Of a DNA stretch of 64,000 nt, positions 16,671-25,453 are shown in pieces (positions within the stretch are counted from its first letter, which is position 1; each line of letters begins with the position of its first letter). A model generated the notes under the pieces. That model was given only the letters and a program-made list of their open reading frames with translations, searched no databases and was not told where the DNA came from. A program made the translations under genes and the position numbers. The DNA is taken from assembly GCF_004795035.1 (NCBI RefSeq), contig NZ_SSBK01000009.1:124001-188000 (forward strand), given 5' to 3'. The stretch comes from Streptomyces sp. A0958. Lineage in GTDB: Bacteria; Actinomycetota; Actinomycetes; Streptomycetales; Streptomycetaceae.

Positions 16671-17656
16671 GCGGCCGCCACCTCCGTCGCGGCGGACCGC
16701 CGCCGCAGCCGGCGCAGCAGAGTCGCGCGCTCGACGTCCATCGAGTCCAGCGCCTCGTCCAGCACGTCCTGCGGCATCCGCCGCAGCGCACCGGCACTCA
16801 TCGATTTCAGCGCACGGGCCACGGAGGGTTCGAACCTTTCCAGCGCGCTCATGTGGTGGGAAATGATCGCGCAATAGTTGCGCACCGCTTTCGGCAGCAG
16901 TGCGTGCGCGTCGCGGTCCGCCGCTGTTTCCCGTACGACCTGGTCGAACGAGCGAATGAAATCGAGCTGGCGCATGTCACCGATCTGCGTCAGGGACGAG
17001 GCGACGCCGCGCCGGTAGAAGATGCCGAGAAGGCCCAGAACCGCGAAGGAATCCGCCTCGCGGTGCAGCCGCCAGATCCACGGCCGGTCCTCCGCCGTGC
17101 GCAGCCCGTCCGTGAAGTGCAGCAGACCTCGGTCCAGGAGCCGGCGGTGGTAGAGCCCCGCCCAGGCGTACGCGTAGTCGACGGACGTGGTGCGCGCGGC
17201 GGGCAGGATCGCGTCGCGCGGGGCCATGACCTCGCCCCGGCGGCCGTGCGGGACGCGGTGGACCGTACGGTTGCGGCCGTCGACCTGCACATGGTCGGTG
17301 CGCACGAAGTCGCAGCCCAGCGCCTCGGCCCCGGCCAGCAGCTCGGCGTAGAAGCCGGGGGCCAGCCAGTCGTCGCCGTCCAGGAAGGCGACATAGGTGC
17401 CGCGGGCCGCGTCCAGACCGGTGTTCCGGGCGGTGGCCAGGCCGCCGTTCTTCTCGTGTCCGCGGACGACCACCCCCGGGATCTCGTCCTGAGCGCGGCG
17501 CAGCAGCTCCGCGGTCCCGTCGGTCGAACAGTCGTCGACGAGGATGAATTCGAAGTCCTCGCGGGCATTGGCCCGCAGACTTCTGAGGGTGTCTGGTGCG
17601 TATGTGCGCACGTTGTAGAACGGCACGATGACGGAGAGCTTGACCACCCGCGTCAC
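16667..17656 (-). CDS. Glycosyltransferase family 2
   Basis: GT-A fold glycosyltransferase of 329 residues. Conserved elements are the N-terminal LSVIVPFYNV, ILVDDCSTDGTAELL (nucleotide binding), NGGLATARNTGLDAARG and the metal-binding DGDDW at about 95-100, followed by an acceptor-region motif ending RTAEDRPWIWRLH. The C-terminal 100 residues are helical and specific to wall-polymer relatives. It is translationally coupled to the polysialyltransferase-like gene and divergent from the rest of the locus, so it most likely transfers a hexose or glycerol-polymer sugar in the same glycan. Start could be the GTG at 17656 or the GTG at 17647. Confidence 0.87.
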   Translation of the reverse strand: MTRVVKLSVIVPFYNVRTYAPDTLRSLRANAREDFEFILVDDCSTDGTAELLRRAQDEIPGVVVRGHEKNGGLATARNTGLDAARGTYVAFLDGDDWLAPGFYAELLAGAEALGCDFVRTDHVQVDGRNRTVHRVPHGRRGEVMAPRDAILPAARTTSVDYAYAWAGLYHRRLLDRGLLHFTDGLRTAEDRPWIWRLHREADSFAVLGLLGIFYRRGVASSLTQIGDMRQLDFIRSFDQVVRETAADRDAHALLPKAVRNYCAIISHHMSALERFEPSVARALKSMSAGALRRMPQDVLDEALDSMDVERATLLRRLRRRSAATEVAAA

Positions 17657-17868
17657 GCTAGCTCCGGGCCGGGCATTCCCCCTGTCGGCCGTGCGGACGG
17701 CAGGTGAACGGAAACTGACGGAACAGTGAACCGGCAGGCCCTCAAGGGAATCGTCCGCCCCTTTTCCAACGCGCCGGGCGGCCGGTTCGACAAGCGTCGG
17801 CGGGCTGTTAACCCTTTGTTGCTCTCACGTTGGGCCGCCCAACCCCGGGCCTTCCTAACGTCTTGGAC

Positions 17869-19263
17869 GTGCCCCTCAGCAACAGCAATTCGGCCCCACC
17901 AGCGGCAGCGGCAGCGCCGGCGTCCACGGACACCCCGGCCCCGGCGCTCCGGGTGGCCGTGCTCGCCGACTCCGACACCCGATGGAAGTGGGGCGCGCTC
18001 ACCGCACGCCGGCTGACCTCGGGCGACGACCGCGCGGCCACGCCCCGCGCCCGGATCAGCGGACTGCTGCTGCGCGGCCGGGCCACCCCGACCGCCCGCC
18101 AGCTCGCCGAGGTCGGCGACGTCGGCGTCACCGGCCGGGTGCGCGAGGTCACCGCCGTCGAATTCCTGCACGCCGTGCGCGACGAGGGCTACGACCTGGT
18201 GGTCCTCGCCCTCGTCGGCGGCGGCGTCCAGGCGATGCTGCACGGCCTCGCCGCGCTCCGGCTGCCCGCCAGGCCCGTCGTCGTCACCGGCTACGTCGGC
18301 GTCGTCTACGAGAAGCTGACCGACGGGCTGCTGCTGCGGCACGGCGCCGACATCGTCCTCGCCAACTCCCGCCACGACGCGGACCGCTTCCGCGCGGTGT
18401 ACGAGGGCGTGGGCGCCGACGCCTCGGCCGTCACGGAGGCCGCCCTGCCGTTCCTCGGCGGCGACCCCTACCGGCCCGAACCCGGCCGCGACACCCTCGT
18501 GTTCGCCGCCCAGCCCTCCGTACCGGAATCCCGCGCCGACCGGACGTACCTGCTGCGCAGGCTCGCCGAGCACGCCCGGTTGCACCCGGGACGCGAGGTC
18601 CTGCTGAAGCTGCGGTCCAAGCCCGGCGAGCACACCACACACATCGAGGAACACCCCTACCAGCGGCTCGCGGAGCGGCTGGTAGGCGGCCTCCCGCCCA
18701 ACCTCCGCCTCGCCTACGGCCACATGGGCGAGGTCCTGGACCGCACCGACCTGCTGGTCACCGTCTCCTCGACGGCCGCACTGGAGGCCCTGCACCGGCG
18801 CATCCCCACCGCCGTCCTCACCGACCTCGGCGTCCGCGAACCCCTCGGCAACCACCACTTCACCGGCTCCGGCCTGCTCACCTCCTTCGACCGCCTCGAC
18901 AGCGGCGACCGCCCGCGGCCCGACCCCGAGTGGCTGGCCGGCCAGGGCGTCTGCGCCGACGGCGGCTACGCCACGGCCTACGACACCGCCCGCGCCCGGG
19001 TCACCGCCCTGCTCGCCCGGGACCGGCTGCCCGACCCCGCCCCCTACTACACGCCCGCCACCGCCCCCGGCTACCTCCCCGGCATCCTCGCCCGCCACCG
19101 GCTGGCCCCCGACGGCCACCCGCTGCCCCGCGCCACCGCGCCCAGGGGGACCGGGCGGGTCGGGGGAGCGGTGCGCGAGGCGGTCCGCGGCGCGGCCCGG
19201 GGCGCGTACCGGCACGGCGTCCAGCGGGTCGCCCCGGTCATCCGTCGGATGGGCGAGCTGTGA
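17869..19263 (+). CDS. DUF6716-type putative glycosyltransferase
   Basis: A 464-residue protein with GT-B-like layout: an N-terminal ALRVAVLADSDTRWKWGALT, a central VVVTGYVGVVYEKLTDGLLL and a C-terminal nucleotide-sugar-like region with LVTVSSTAALEALHRRIPTA and VREPLGNHHFTGSGLL. I recall this family (DUF6716) beside Streptomyces polysialyltransferase genes. It opens the rightward operon that continues with the CMP-sugar synthetase. GTG at 17869 is the first start that precedes the conserved region. Its exact reaction is unknown. Confidence 0.7.
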   Translation: MPLSNSNSAPPAAAAAPASTDTPAPALRVAVLADSDTRWKWGALTARRLTSGDDRAATPRARISGLLLRGRATPTARQLAEVGDVGVTGRVREVTAVEFLHAVRDEGYDLVVLALVGGGVQAMLHGLAALRLPARPVVVTGYVGVVYEKLTDGLLLRHGADIVLANSRHDADRFRAVYEGVGADASAVTEAALPFLGGDPYRPEPGRDTLVFAAQPSVPESRADRTYLLRRLAEHARLHPGREVLLKLRSKPGEHTTHIEEHPYQRLAERLVGGLPPNLRLAYGHMGEVLDRTDLLVTVSSTAALEALHRRIPTAVLTDLGVREPLGNHHFTGSGLLTSFDRLDSGDRPRPDPEWLAGQGVCADGGYATAYDTARARVTALLARDRLPDPAPYYTPATAPGYLPGILARHRLAPDGHPLPRATAPRGTGRVGGAVREAVRGAARGAYRHGVQRVAPVIRRMGEL

Positions 19264-19310
19264 ACACGACCACGAGAACCCACCGAGCCACGACACTTCC
19301 TGGAGGACCG

Positions 19311-20540
19311 ATGACGCCGCCCACCGTGCTCGCCGTGATCCCCGCGCGCGGCGGATCGAAGGGCGTACCGGCCAAGAACCTCGCCCGGGTCGGCGGCGTA
19401 CCGCTCGTCGCCCGCGCGGTCCGCGCCTGCCTGGCGTCGGGCGAGGTGACGGACGTCGTCGTGACGACCGACGCCCCGGCCGTCGCGGACGCGGCCCGCG
19501 CCGCCGCCGAAGCGCTCGGCGAGAGCGGCCGGCTGCACTGCGTACAGCGCCCCGAGGCCATCGCCGGCGACACTGCGACCAGCGAGGCCGCCGTCCTCCA
19601 CGCCCTCGACGCCTACGAGGCCATGCGGGGCAGCACGGTGGACGTCGTCCTGCTCGTCCAGTGCACCAGCCCCTTCGTCGCCCGCGAGGACATCGACGGG
19701 GTCGCCGCCGCCGTCGCCCGAAAGGGCGCCGACACGGCCGTCACCGTCGCCCCCTTCCACGGCTTCCTGTGGCGCGACGGCAGCGCGGCCGAGGACCACA
19801 ACCACGGCGTCAACCACGACAAGTCCGTCCGCCCCCGCCGCCAGGACCGCCCCGAGGACCTACTCGAAACGGGCGCCGCCTACGCCATGGACGCGGCCGG
19901 ATTCCGCACCCACCGCCACCGCTTCTTCGGCGACACCGCGCTGGTACGCACCGACCCGGCCCGGGTCCTGGAGATCGACGACCCCCACGACCTGACCCGC
20001 GCCCGCGCCCTGGCCCCCCTCCTGGACCCCGCCCCGCTGCCCACCCGCGATGACATCGACGCCGTCGTCCTCGACTTCGACGGCACCCAGACCGACGACC
20101 GGGTCCTCATCGACGCCGACGGCCGCGAGACCGTCGCCGTGCACCGGGGCGACGGACTCGGCATCGCCGCGCTGCGCAGGGCGGGCGTCCCGCTCCTGAT
20201 CCTCTCCACCGAACGGAACCCGGTCGTCGCCGCCCGCGCCCACAAGCTGCGCGTCCCCGTCCTGCACGGCGTCGACCGCAAGGACCTCGCGCTCAAGCAG
20301 TGGTGCGACGAGCAGTCCCTCGCCCCCGAACGCGTCATGTACGTCGGCAACGACGTCAACGACCTCCCCTGCTTCGCGCTCGCCGGCTGGCCCGTCGCCG
20401 TCGCGAGCGCCCACGACTCGGTACGCGCGGCGGCGCGCGCCGTGACGACCGCCCCCGGCGGCTTCGGCGCCGTCCGCGAGATCGCGGCCTGGCTCCTGGG
20501 CCCCGCCCTCACCACCCACGCCCCAGCCCCCACCAAGTAA
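19311..20540 (+). CDS. CMP-nonulosonate synthetase fused to HAD phosphatase
   Basis: Bifunctional 409-residue enzyme. Residues 1-235 are a NeuA-type cytidylyltransferase (VIPARGGSKGVPAKN, then LLVQCTSPFV and GDTALV), activating a nine-carbon acid with CTP. Residues about 250-390 are a KdsC-like HAD phosphatase with DFDGT, a conserved Lys (GVDRKDLALK) and GNDVNDLPC. A fused 9-phosphatase fits Kdn synthesis, where Kdn-9-phosphate must be dephosphorylated before activation. The start ATG follows GGAGG; an alternative GTG overlaps the previous stop. The next gene encodes the synthase, giving two consecutive pathway steps. Confidence 0.88.
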   Translation: MTPPTVLAVIPARGGSKGVPAKNLARVGGVPLVARAVRACLASGEVTDVVVTTDAPAVADAARAAAEALGESGRLHCVQRPEAIAGDTATSEAAVLHALDAYEAMRGSTVDVVLLVQCTSPFVAREDIDGVAAAVARKGADTAVTVAPFHGFLWRDGSAAEDHNHGVNHDKSVRPRRQDRPEDLLETGAAYAMDAAGFRTHRHRFFGDTALVRTDPARVLEIDDPHDLTRARALAPLLDPAPLPTRDDIDAVVLDFDGTQTDDRVLIDADGRETVAVHRGDGLGIAALRRAGVPLLILSTERNPVVAARAHKLRVPVLHGVDRKDLALKQWCDEQSLAPERVMYVGNDVNDLPCFALAGWPVAVASAHDSVRAAARAVTTAPGGFGAVREIAAWLLGPALTTHAPAPTK

Positions 20541-20550
20541 GGGACACCCC

Positions 20551-21501
20551 ATGAACACCTCCCGTCTGCGCACCCTCGGCACCCGCACCGCGGGCCCCGG
20601 GCACCCCGTGTACATCACCGGCGAGATCGGCATCAACCACAACGGCGACCTCGACAACGCCCTCGCACTCATCGACGCGGCGGCCGAAGCCGGCTGCGAC
20701 GCCGTCAAGTTCCAGAAGCGCACCCCGGAGATCTGCACCCCGCGCGACCAGTGGGACATCGAGCGCGACACCCCCTGGGGCCGGATGACGTACATCGACT
20801 ACCGCCACCGCGTGGAGTTCGGCGAGAGCGAGTACCGGGCCATCTCCGAGCACTGCGCCGAGCGCGGCATCGACTGGTTCGCCTCCCCGTGGGACCCCGA
20901 GGCCGTCACCTTCCTGGAGAAGTTCGACGTGCCCGCCCACAAGGTGGCCTCCGCCTCGCTCACCGACGACGAACTGCTGCGCACCCTGCGCGCCACCGGC
21001 CGCACGGTGATCCTCTCCACCGGCATGTCGACCCCGCGCCAGATCCGCCACGCCGTCGAGGTGCTCGGCTCCGACAACATCCTGCTCTGCCACGCCACTT
21101 CGACGTACCCCGCGAAGGCCGAGGAGCTGAACCTGCGGGTCATCAACACCCTCCAGCAGGAGTACCCCAACGTCCCGATCGGCTACAGCGGCCACGAGAC
21201 CGGCCTGCAGACCACCCTCGCCGCGGTCGCCCTCGGCGCCGCGTTCGTCGAGCGCCACATCACCCTGGACCGCGCCATGTGGGGCTCCGACCAGGCCGCG
21301 TCCGTCGAACCCCAGGGCCTCACCCGCCTCGTCCGCGACATCCGCACCATCGAGGCGTCCCTCGGCGACGGCGTCAAGAAGGTGTACGAGTCCGAGCTCG
21401 CCCCGATGAAGAAGCTCCGCCGGGTTCCGGGCGTCGTCGCGGAGAGCGGCGGAACGGCCCCGGCCGCCGAGCCGGGCGCGGTCCGACGGGCCGGCCGGTG
21501 A
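20551..21501 (+). CDS. NeuB-type nonulosonic acid synthase lacking SAF domain
   Basis: A 316-residue TIM-barrel synthase that condenses phosphoenolpyruvate with a hexose or hexose phosphate. Signature motifs are GEIGINHNGD at about 25-34, DAVKFQKRTP, the metal/PEP region ASPWDPEAVTFLEKF and HITLDRAMWGSDQAAS. The C-terminal antifreeze-like (SAF) domain normally present in sialic acid synthases is missing: homology ends at PMKKLRRV and a short Ala/Gly-rich tail follows. No NeuC epimerase is present in the locus, which argues against N-acetylneuraminate and for Kdn-9-phosphate made from mannose-6-phosphate. Stop overlaps the next gene (GTGA). Confidence 0.85.
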   Translation: MNTSRLRTLGTRTAGPGHPVYITGEIGINHNGDLDNALALIDAAAEAGCDAVKFQKRTPEICTPRDQWDIERDTPWGRMTYIDYRHRVEFGESEYRAISEHCAERGIDWFASPWDPEAVTFLEKFDVPAHKVASASLTDDELLRTLRATGRTVILSTGMSTPRQIRHAVEVLGSDNILLCHATSTYPAKAEELNLRVINTLQQEYPNVPIGYSGHETGLQTTLAAVALGAAFVERHITLDRAMWGSDQAASVEPQGLTRLVRDIRTIEASLGDGVKKVYESELAPMKKLRRVPGVVAESGGTAPAAEPGAVRRAGR

Positions 21502-22556
21502 ACCTCGCCTTCGTCGAGAGCCCGGTCCAGCTCCTGAACGTCCTGGAGTGGGCCGTCACCGAGGGAGGCGGCGGGCGCGTCCTCACGGACGTCACCGTCG
21601 TCGTCCTCCCCCCGGTCGACCCGATGTCGCGCGGCCAGCTGCGCCGGATGGCGGAGCTGGCCCGCGACGAGGGCATGACCGTGCGCTGGCAGGAGGCGCG
21701 CGGCGACTCCGGCACCCCGCTGAAGTCGCTGCGCGCCCTCACCAGGCTCGTACGGAACGCCGACCACATCGTCATCGGCGACCCGTTCTCCCGTTACGTA
21801 CAGCTCCTGCTCTCACTGGTACGCCCCCGCCGCCTCACCGTGGTGGACGACGGCACCGCCACCATGGAGTTCGTCGCCCAGCTCACCCGGGGCGAGCGCC
21901 TGGTGCGCTGGCACCGCCGGGGCGGCTCGGGCCCCCGTGAGCTGGCCCTCGCCCCGGTGACGGCCACCGCCCGCCGCCGCTTCACCCCGTCGGCGGCGCG
22001 CGAGGTCGAGCTGTTCACCGCCATGCCGGTGATCCCGCCGCCGGGCGTCACCCTCATCCCCAACACCTTCTCCTGGACCCGCTCCCGCTTCGGCCCGCCG
22101 CTGCTCACCAAGGGCGCGGACCTGGTCGGCACCTCCCTGGTCGAGACGGGCGTGGTCGACCGGGCCCGCTACCTGGAGGCGGTCGCCGCCCTGGCCCGTA
22201 CGCACGGCGCCACCCGCTACTTCGCCCACCGCCGCGAGTCCACCGAGAAGCTGCACGCCCTGGAAGCGGCCACCGGCCTGGAGATCGTCCGCCCCGACCT
22301 CCCCCTGGAACTCGTCGCCCGCCGCGGGCCCATCGGCCGCACGGTCGTGAGCTTCCCCTCCACGGTGGTCCACACCCTGCCCCTCGCCCTCACCGGCACC
22401 GAGGTCAAGGTCGCGGTCTGCGACATCGCCCCGGAATGGCTCCACGCGACGGCGTCCCCGCGCGCGCAGGGCTTCCTGAGCGGCGTCACGGAAACGGCCC
22501 GCGACGTCCACCGCCTGGCGCCGTGGCGGGTGACGGCGGTGACGGGGGAGGCCTAG
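21498..22556 (+). CDS. Putative sialyl/Kdn-transferase-like protein
   Basis: A 352-residue protein beginning MNLAFVESPVQLLNVLEWA, a start typical of GT52/polysialyltransferase-like enzymes, with DHIVIGDPFSRYVQLLLSL, VVDDGTATMEF and a C-terminal VVSFPSTVVHTLPLAL that resembles the CMP-binding region of the family. It is coupled to the synthase gene. With the 15300-16670 enzyme this gives two candidate nonulosonic acid transferases, perhaps one initiating and one extending. Family assignment is from motif memory. Confidence 0.62.
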   Translation: MNLAFVESPVQLLNVLEWAVTEGGGGRVLTDVTVVVLPPVDPMSRGQLRRMAELARDEGMTVRWQEARGDSGTPLKSLRALTRLVRNADHIVIGDPFSRYVQLLLSLVRPRRLTVVDDGTATMEFVAQLTRGERLVRWHRRGGSGPRELALAPVTATARRRFTPSAAREVELFTAMPVIPPPGVTLIPNTFSWTRSRFGPPLLTKGADLVGTSLVETGVVDRARYLEAVAALARTHGATRYFAHRRESTEKLHALEAATGLEIVRPDLPLELVARRGPIGRTVVSFPSTVVHTLPLALTGTEVKVAVCDIAPEWLHATASPRAQGFLSGVTETARDVHRLAPWRVTAVTGEA

Positions 22557-22720
22557 GAGCGGCGGCCGGGCCCGCCGGGAACCGCCGCGCGGCGAGCGCG
22601 GAAGTGTACCCGTCCCGCGCGCGTCCCACACGCCGAGACGCGGCCAAACATTCGCCTGTGTGGCTGAAGTTTTCTTGTTTCATGGTCAGTTGAGGAGGGA
22701 AGAGGCTTACCCTTCAACAG

Positions 22721-23959
22721 GTGAGCCAGTTGATCTGCCCCGAGACCGATGCCGACCTGCCCCAGGGCGAGCCCCTGCCCGGCGCCCTCCCCGATTCCCT
22801 GCGCGCCGAGCTGATCGCCTTCCGCAGAGATCTGCACATGCACCCCGAGCTGGGCAATCAGGAGTTCCGCACCACCGCGGCGATCAAGGCCCGGCTGGAG
22901 CAGGCGGGGCTCGTGCCGCGGGTGCTCGCCTCCGGGACCGGGCTCATGTGTGACGTGGGGACGCGCGGGGAAGGCACGCGGCCCATGCTCGCGCTGCGGG
23001 CCGACATCGACGCGCTGCCGATCCCGGACAGCAAGACCGGCGTCCCGTACCGCTCCACCGTGCCCGACCGGGCGCACGCCTGCGGGCACGACATCCACAC
23101 CACCACCGTCCTCGGCGCCGGCCTCGTGCTCGCCGAGCTGGACCGCCAGGGGCTGCTGCCCAACCCGGTGCGGCTGATCTTCCAGCCGGCCGAGGAGGTG
23201 CTGCCCGGCGGGGCGCCCGACGCGATCGACTCCGGGGTGCTGGAAGGCGTCGGGCGGATCATCGGCGTGCACTGCGACCCCAAGGTCGACGTCGGCCGGA
23301 TCGGGCTGCGGGTCGGCGCGATCACCTCCGCCTGCGACCGTCTCGAACTGTCCCTGGACGGGCCCGGCGGCCACACCGCACGCCCGCACCTGACCACGGA
23401 CCTGGTCACCGCCGCCGCCAAGGTCGTCACCGAGGTGCCCGCCCTGCTGGCCCGGCGGGTCGACGCCCGGTCGGGGCTCGCGCTGACCTGGGGACGGCTG
23501 GAGACCGGCCACGCCTGCAACGTCATCCCGCAGCACGCCGAGCTGTCGGGCACCGTCCGCTGCCTGGACCTCAGGGCCTGGCACGAGGCCCCGGACCTGG
23601 TGCACGCCGCGATCGACGAGGTCGCCGGGATGCACCGCGCCAAGACGGTGATCAACTACGTCCGCGGTGTCCCGCCCGTCGTCAACGACGCCGCCGCGAT
23701 CGATCTCCTCGCCGACGCCATGTCCGCCCGCCGCGGCCCGTACGCCGTCGAGGACACCGAGCAGAGCCTGGGCGGGGAGGACTTCTCCTGGTACCTGGAG
23801 CACGTCCCGGGGGCCATGGCACGCCTCGGAGTGCGTACCCCGGGCGACACGCGAGGTCTGGACCTGCACCGGGGCAACTTCGACGCGGACGAGGAAGCGA
23901 TCACCGTCGGCGTGGAACTCTTCACCGCCTCCGCGTTGCTCCACGGCAATCATCTGTAA
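22721..23959 (+). CDS. M20D family amidohydrolase
   Basis: A 412-residue metal-dependent amidohydrolase/deacylase. Metal ligands are seen at RADIDALP and ACGHDIHTTTVLGAG, then QPAEEVLPGGA and, at the C-terminus, GGEDFSWYLE. The lid domain lies between about 195 and 310 (GGHTARPHLTTD). Relatives hydrolyse N-acyl or indole-acyl amino acids. It starts at GTG 22721 without a strong ribosome site. It precedes the BMP-nucleoside transporter genes on the same strand but is separated by a region with the first nucleoside operator, so it is probably a separate unit. Confidence 0.87.
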   Translation: MSQLICPETDADLPQGEPLPGALPDSLRAELIAFRRDLHMHPELGNQEFRTTAAIKARLEQAGLVPRVLASGTGLMCDVGTRGEGTRPMLALRADIDALPIPDSKTGVPYRSTVPDRAHACGHDIHTTTVLGAGLVLAELDRQGLLPNPVRLIFQPAEEVLPGGAPDAIDSGVLEGVGRIIGVHCDPKVDVGRIGLRVGAITSACDRLELSLDGPGGHTARPHLTTDLVTAAAKVVTEVPALLARRVDARSGLALTWGRLETGHACNVIPQHAELSGTVRCLDLRAWHEAPDLVHAAIDEVAGMHRAKTVINYVRGVPPVVNDAAAIDLLADAMSARRGPYAVEDTEQSLGGEDFSWYLEHVPGAMARLGVRTPGDTRGLDLHRGNFDADEEAITVGVELFTASALLHGNHL

Positions 23960-24024
23960 CCGGACAGGTCGCCCCGGGTACACGACGATCCGATAACGGC
24001 TTCCGTACGGGGCTTTATCTGACA

Positions 24025-24040
24025 TCTACGCGCGTTACGA
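24025..24040. promoter_or_regulatory. Nucleoside-regulon operator, imperfect copy, upstream of BMP gene
   Basis: TCTACGCGCGTTACGA, matching the palindrome seen upstream of four other units in this window in its left half and centre, with a disturbed right half. It sits about 60 bases before the BMP lipoprotein start. Confidence 0.6.
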
Positions 24041-24097
24041 TCGCCGCGAAACCAGCGCCGGAAGAGGCGCTTCGGTCAGGTTTGAAGGAGCCTTCCC

Positions 24098-25138
24098 TTG
24101 CGCCGGGTATCCAAGATCACCGCCGCGTGTGCCGTTACCGCGGCCCTCGCGCTCACCGCCACCGCGTGTGGCGAGTCGTCCGACGAGAGTTCCGGCTCGG
24201 ACAACGGCAAGATGAAGATCGGCATGGCCTACGACGTCGGCGGCCGTGGCGACAACTCGTTCAACGACTCCGCCGCCCGCGGCCTGGACAAGGCCAAGGC
24301 CGAGTTCGGTGCCGAGACGAAGGAGCTCACCGCCAAGACCGGTGAGAGCTCGGCCGACCGCGACCAGCGCCTGCAGTCCCTCGCCGAGGGCGGCTACAAC
24401 CCGGTCATCGCGATCGGCTTCGCCTACCAGGAGGCGGTCGAGAAGATCGCCCCCAAGTACCCGAAGGTCAGCTTCGGCCTGGTCGACTCGGTCTCCGAGC
24501 AGAAGAACGTCGCCTCGATCGGCTTCACCGAGGAGCAGGGCTCCTACCTCGCCGGTGTCGCGGCCGCGCTGAAGTCCAAGGACGGCAAGGTCGGCTTCAT
24601 CGGCGGTGTGGACCTTCCGCTGATCAAGAAGTTCGCCGCCGGCTTCCGCCAGGGCGTCACGGACACGAAGCCCAAGGCCACGGTGCAGATCCAGTACCTG
24701 TCCACCGGCTCGGACCTGTCCGGCTTCGGCAGCCCCGACAAGGGCAAGGCCGCCGCCAAGGGCATGCTCGACAAGGGCATCGACGTCATCTTCGCCGCCG
24801 CGGGCGGCTCGGGTGCCGGTTCGATCGAGGCCGTCGCCGGCCAGAAGGGTGCCTGGTCCATCGGTGTCGACTCCGACCAGGCCCTGGACCCGGCCCTGGC
24901 GAAGTACAAGGACACGGTCCTGACCTCGGTCGTCAAGAACGTCGACTCCAGCGTCTTCGACCTGGTGAAGTCGGTCAAGGACGGCAAGCCGCTGACCGGC
25001 AACCAGACGTACTCGCTGGCCAAGGGCGGCGTCAGCCTGACCCCCACGGGTGACCACCTCAAGGACATCCAGACCCAGCTCGACGAGGCGAAGAAGAAGA
25101 TCGTCGACGGCACCATCAAGGTCAAGACCACGACCTGA
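24098..25138 (+). CDS. BMP family nucleoside-binding lipoprotein
   Basis: Substrate-binding component of a nucleoside ABC importer, 346 residues. The signal peptide ends with a lipobox (ALTATAC, Cys about residue 24). The mature protein has the PnrA/BmpA features KIGMAYDVGGRGDNSFND, IAIGFAYQEAVEKIAPKYP, EQGSYLAGVAAAL and GSGAGSIEAVAGQ. The start is TTG at 24098 behind a strong AAGGAG. The gene is followed by a large hairpin and then the ATPase and permease genes, so it can be expressed in excess over the membrane components, as is usual for binding proteins. Confidence 0.9.
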   Translation: MRRVSKITAACAVTAALALTATACGESSDESSGSDNGKMKIGMAYDVGGRGDNSFNDSAARGLDKAKAEFGAETKELTAKTGESSADRDQRLQSLAEGGYNPVIAIGFAYQEAVEKIAPKYPKVSFGLVDSVSEQKNVASIGFTEEQGSYLAGVAAALKSKDGKVGFIGGVDLPLIKKFAAGFRQGVTDTKPKATVQIQYLSTGSDLSGFGSPDKGKAAAKGMLDKGIDVIFAAAGGSGAGSIEAVAGQKGAWSIGVDSDQALDPALAKYKDTVLTSVVKNVDSSVFDLVKSVKDGKPLTGNQTYSLAKGGVSLTPTGDHLKDIQTQLDEAKKKIVDGTIKVKTTT

Positions 25139-25171
25139 TCCGGCCCGTCGATCATCTTGATCGACCCGTCG

Positions 25172-25217
25172 ATCGGGGCCCGGCGCGCGGCCTTCGGCCG
25201 CCTGCCCGGGCCCCGAT
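25172..25217 (+). terminator. Hairpin after the BMP gene
   Basis: A 12 bp stem ATCGGGGCCCGG / CCGGGCCCCGAT enclosing a second hairpin GCGGCC...GGCCGC. It lies between the binding-protein gene and the downstream transporter genes and could terminate or attenuate read-through. Confidence 0.65.
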
Positions 25218-25278
25218 TCACGTACCCCCGCCACGGGGCACCGGCCACCTGTGACCAGGTGGCCGACGATTCGGTGGC

Positions 25279-25292
25279 GCTACGCGCGTAGC
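25279..25292. promoter_or_regulatory. Nucleoside-regulon operator upstream of ABC ATPase
   Basis: Perfect 14-base palindrome GCTACGCGCGTAGC, core identical to the sites before deoA, add and deoC. It lies about 150 bases ahead of the ATPase gene, after the BMP terminator, implying a second regulated promoter for the ATPase-permease-cdd operon. Confidence 0.7.
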
Positions 25293-25453
25293 ACCGGGAC
25301 CGGGAAGCGCCCGGCGCGGTACCTTTTTGCGCTCCACCCCCACGCCGCCCACCGTCCCCACGCCGTCATACCGTTCTTCCCGTCCTCACCGTCCCCGCCC
25401 TCCGCTCCTGCCAAGGAGAGTGCGCCATCAACGCGTCCAGCAGTCCCCATGCC

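Noticed and set aside
17982..20540. An 852-residue rightward frame ending in the CMP-sugar synthetase
   Set aside because: The upstream half is an Arg/Pro-rich shadow of the DUF6716 gene. The true synthetase starts at 19311 with GGAGG.
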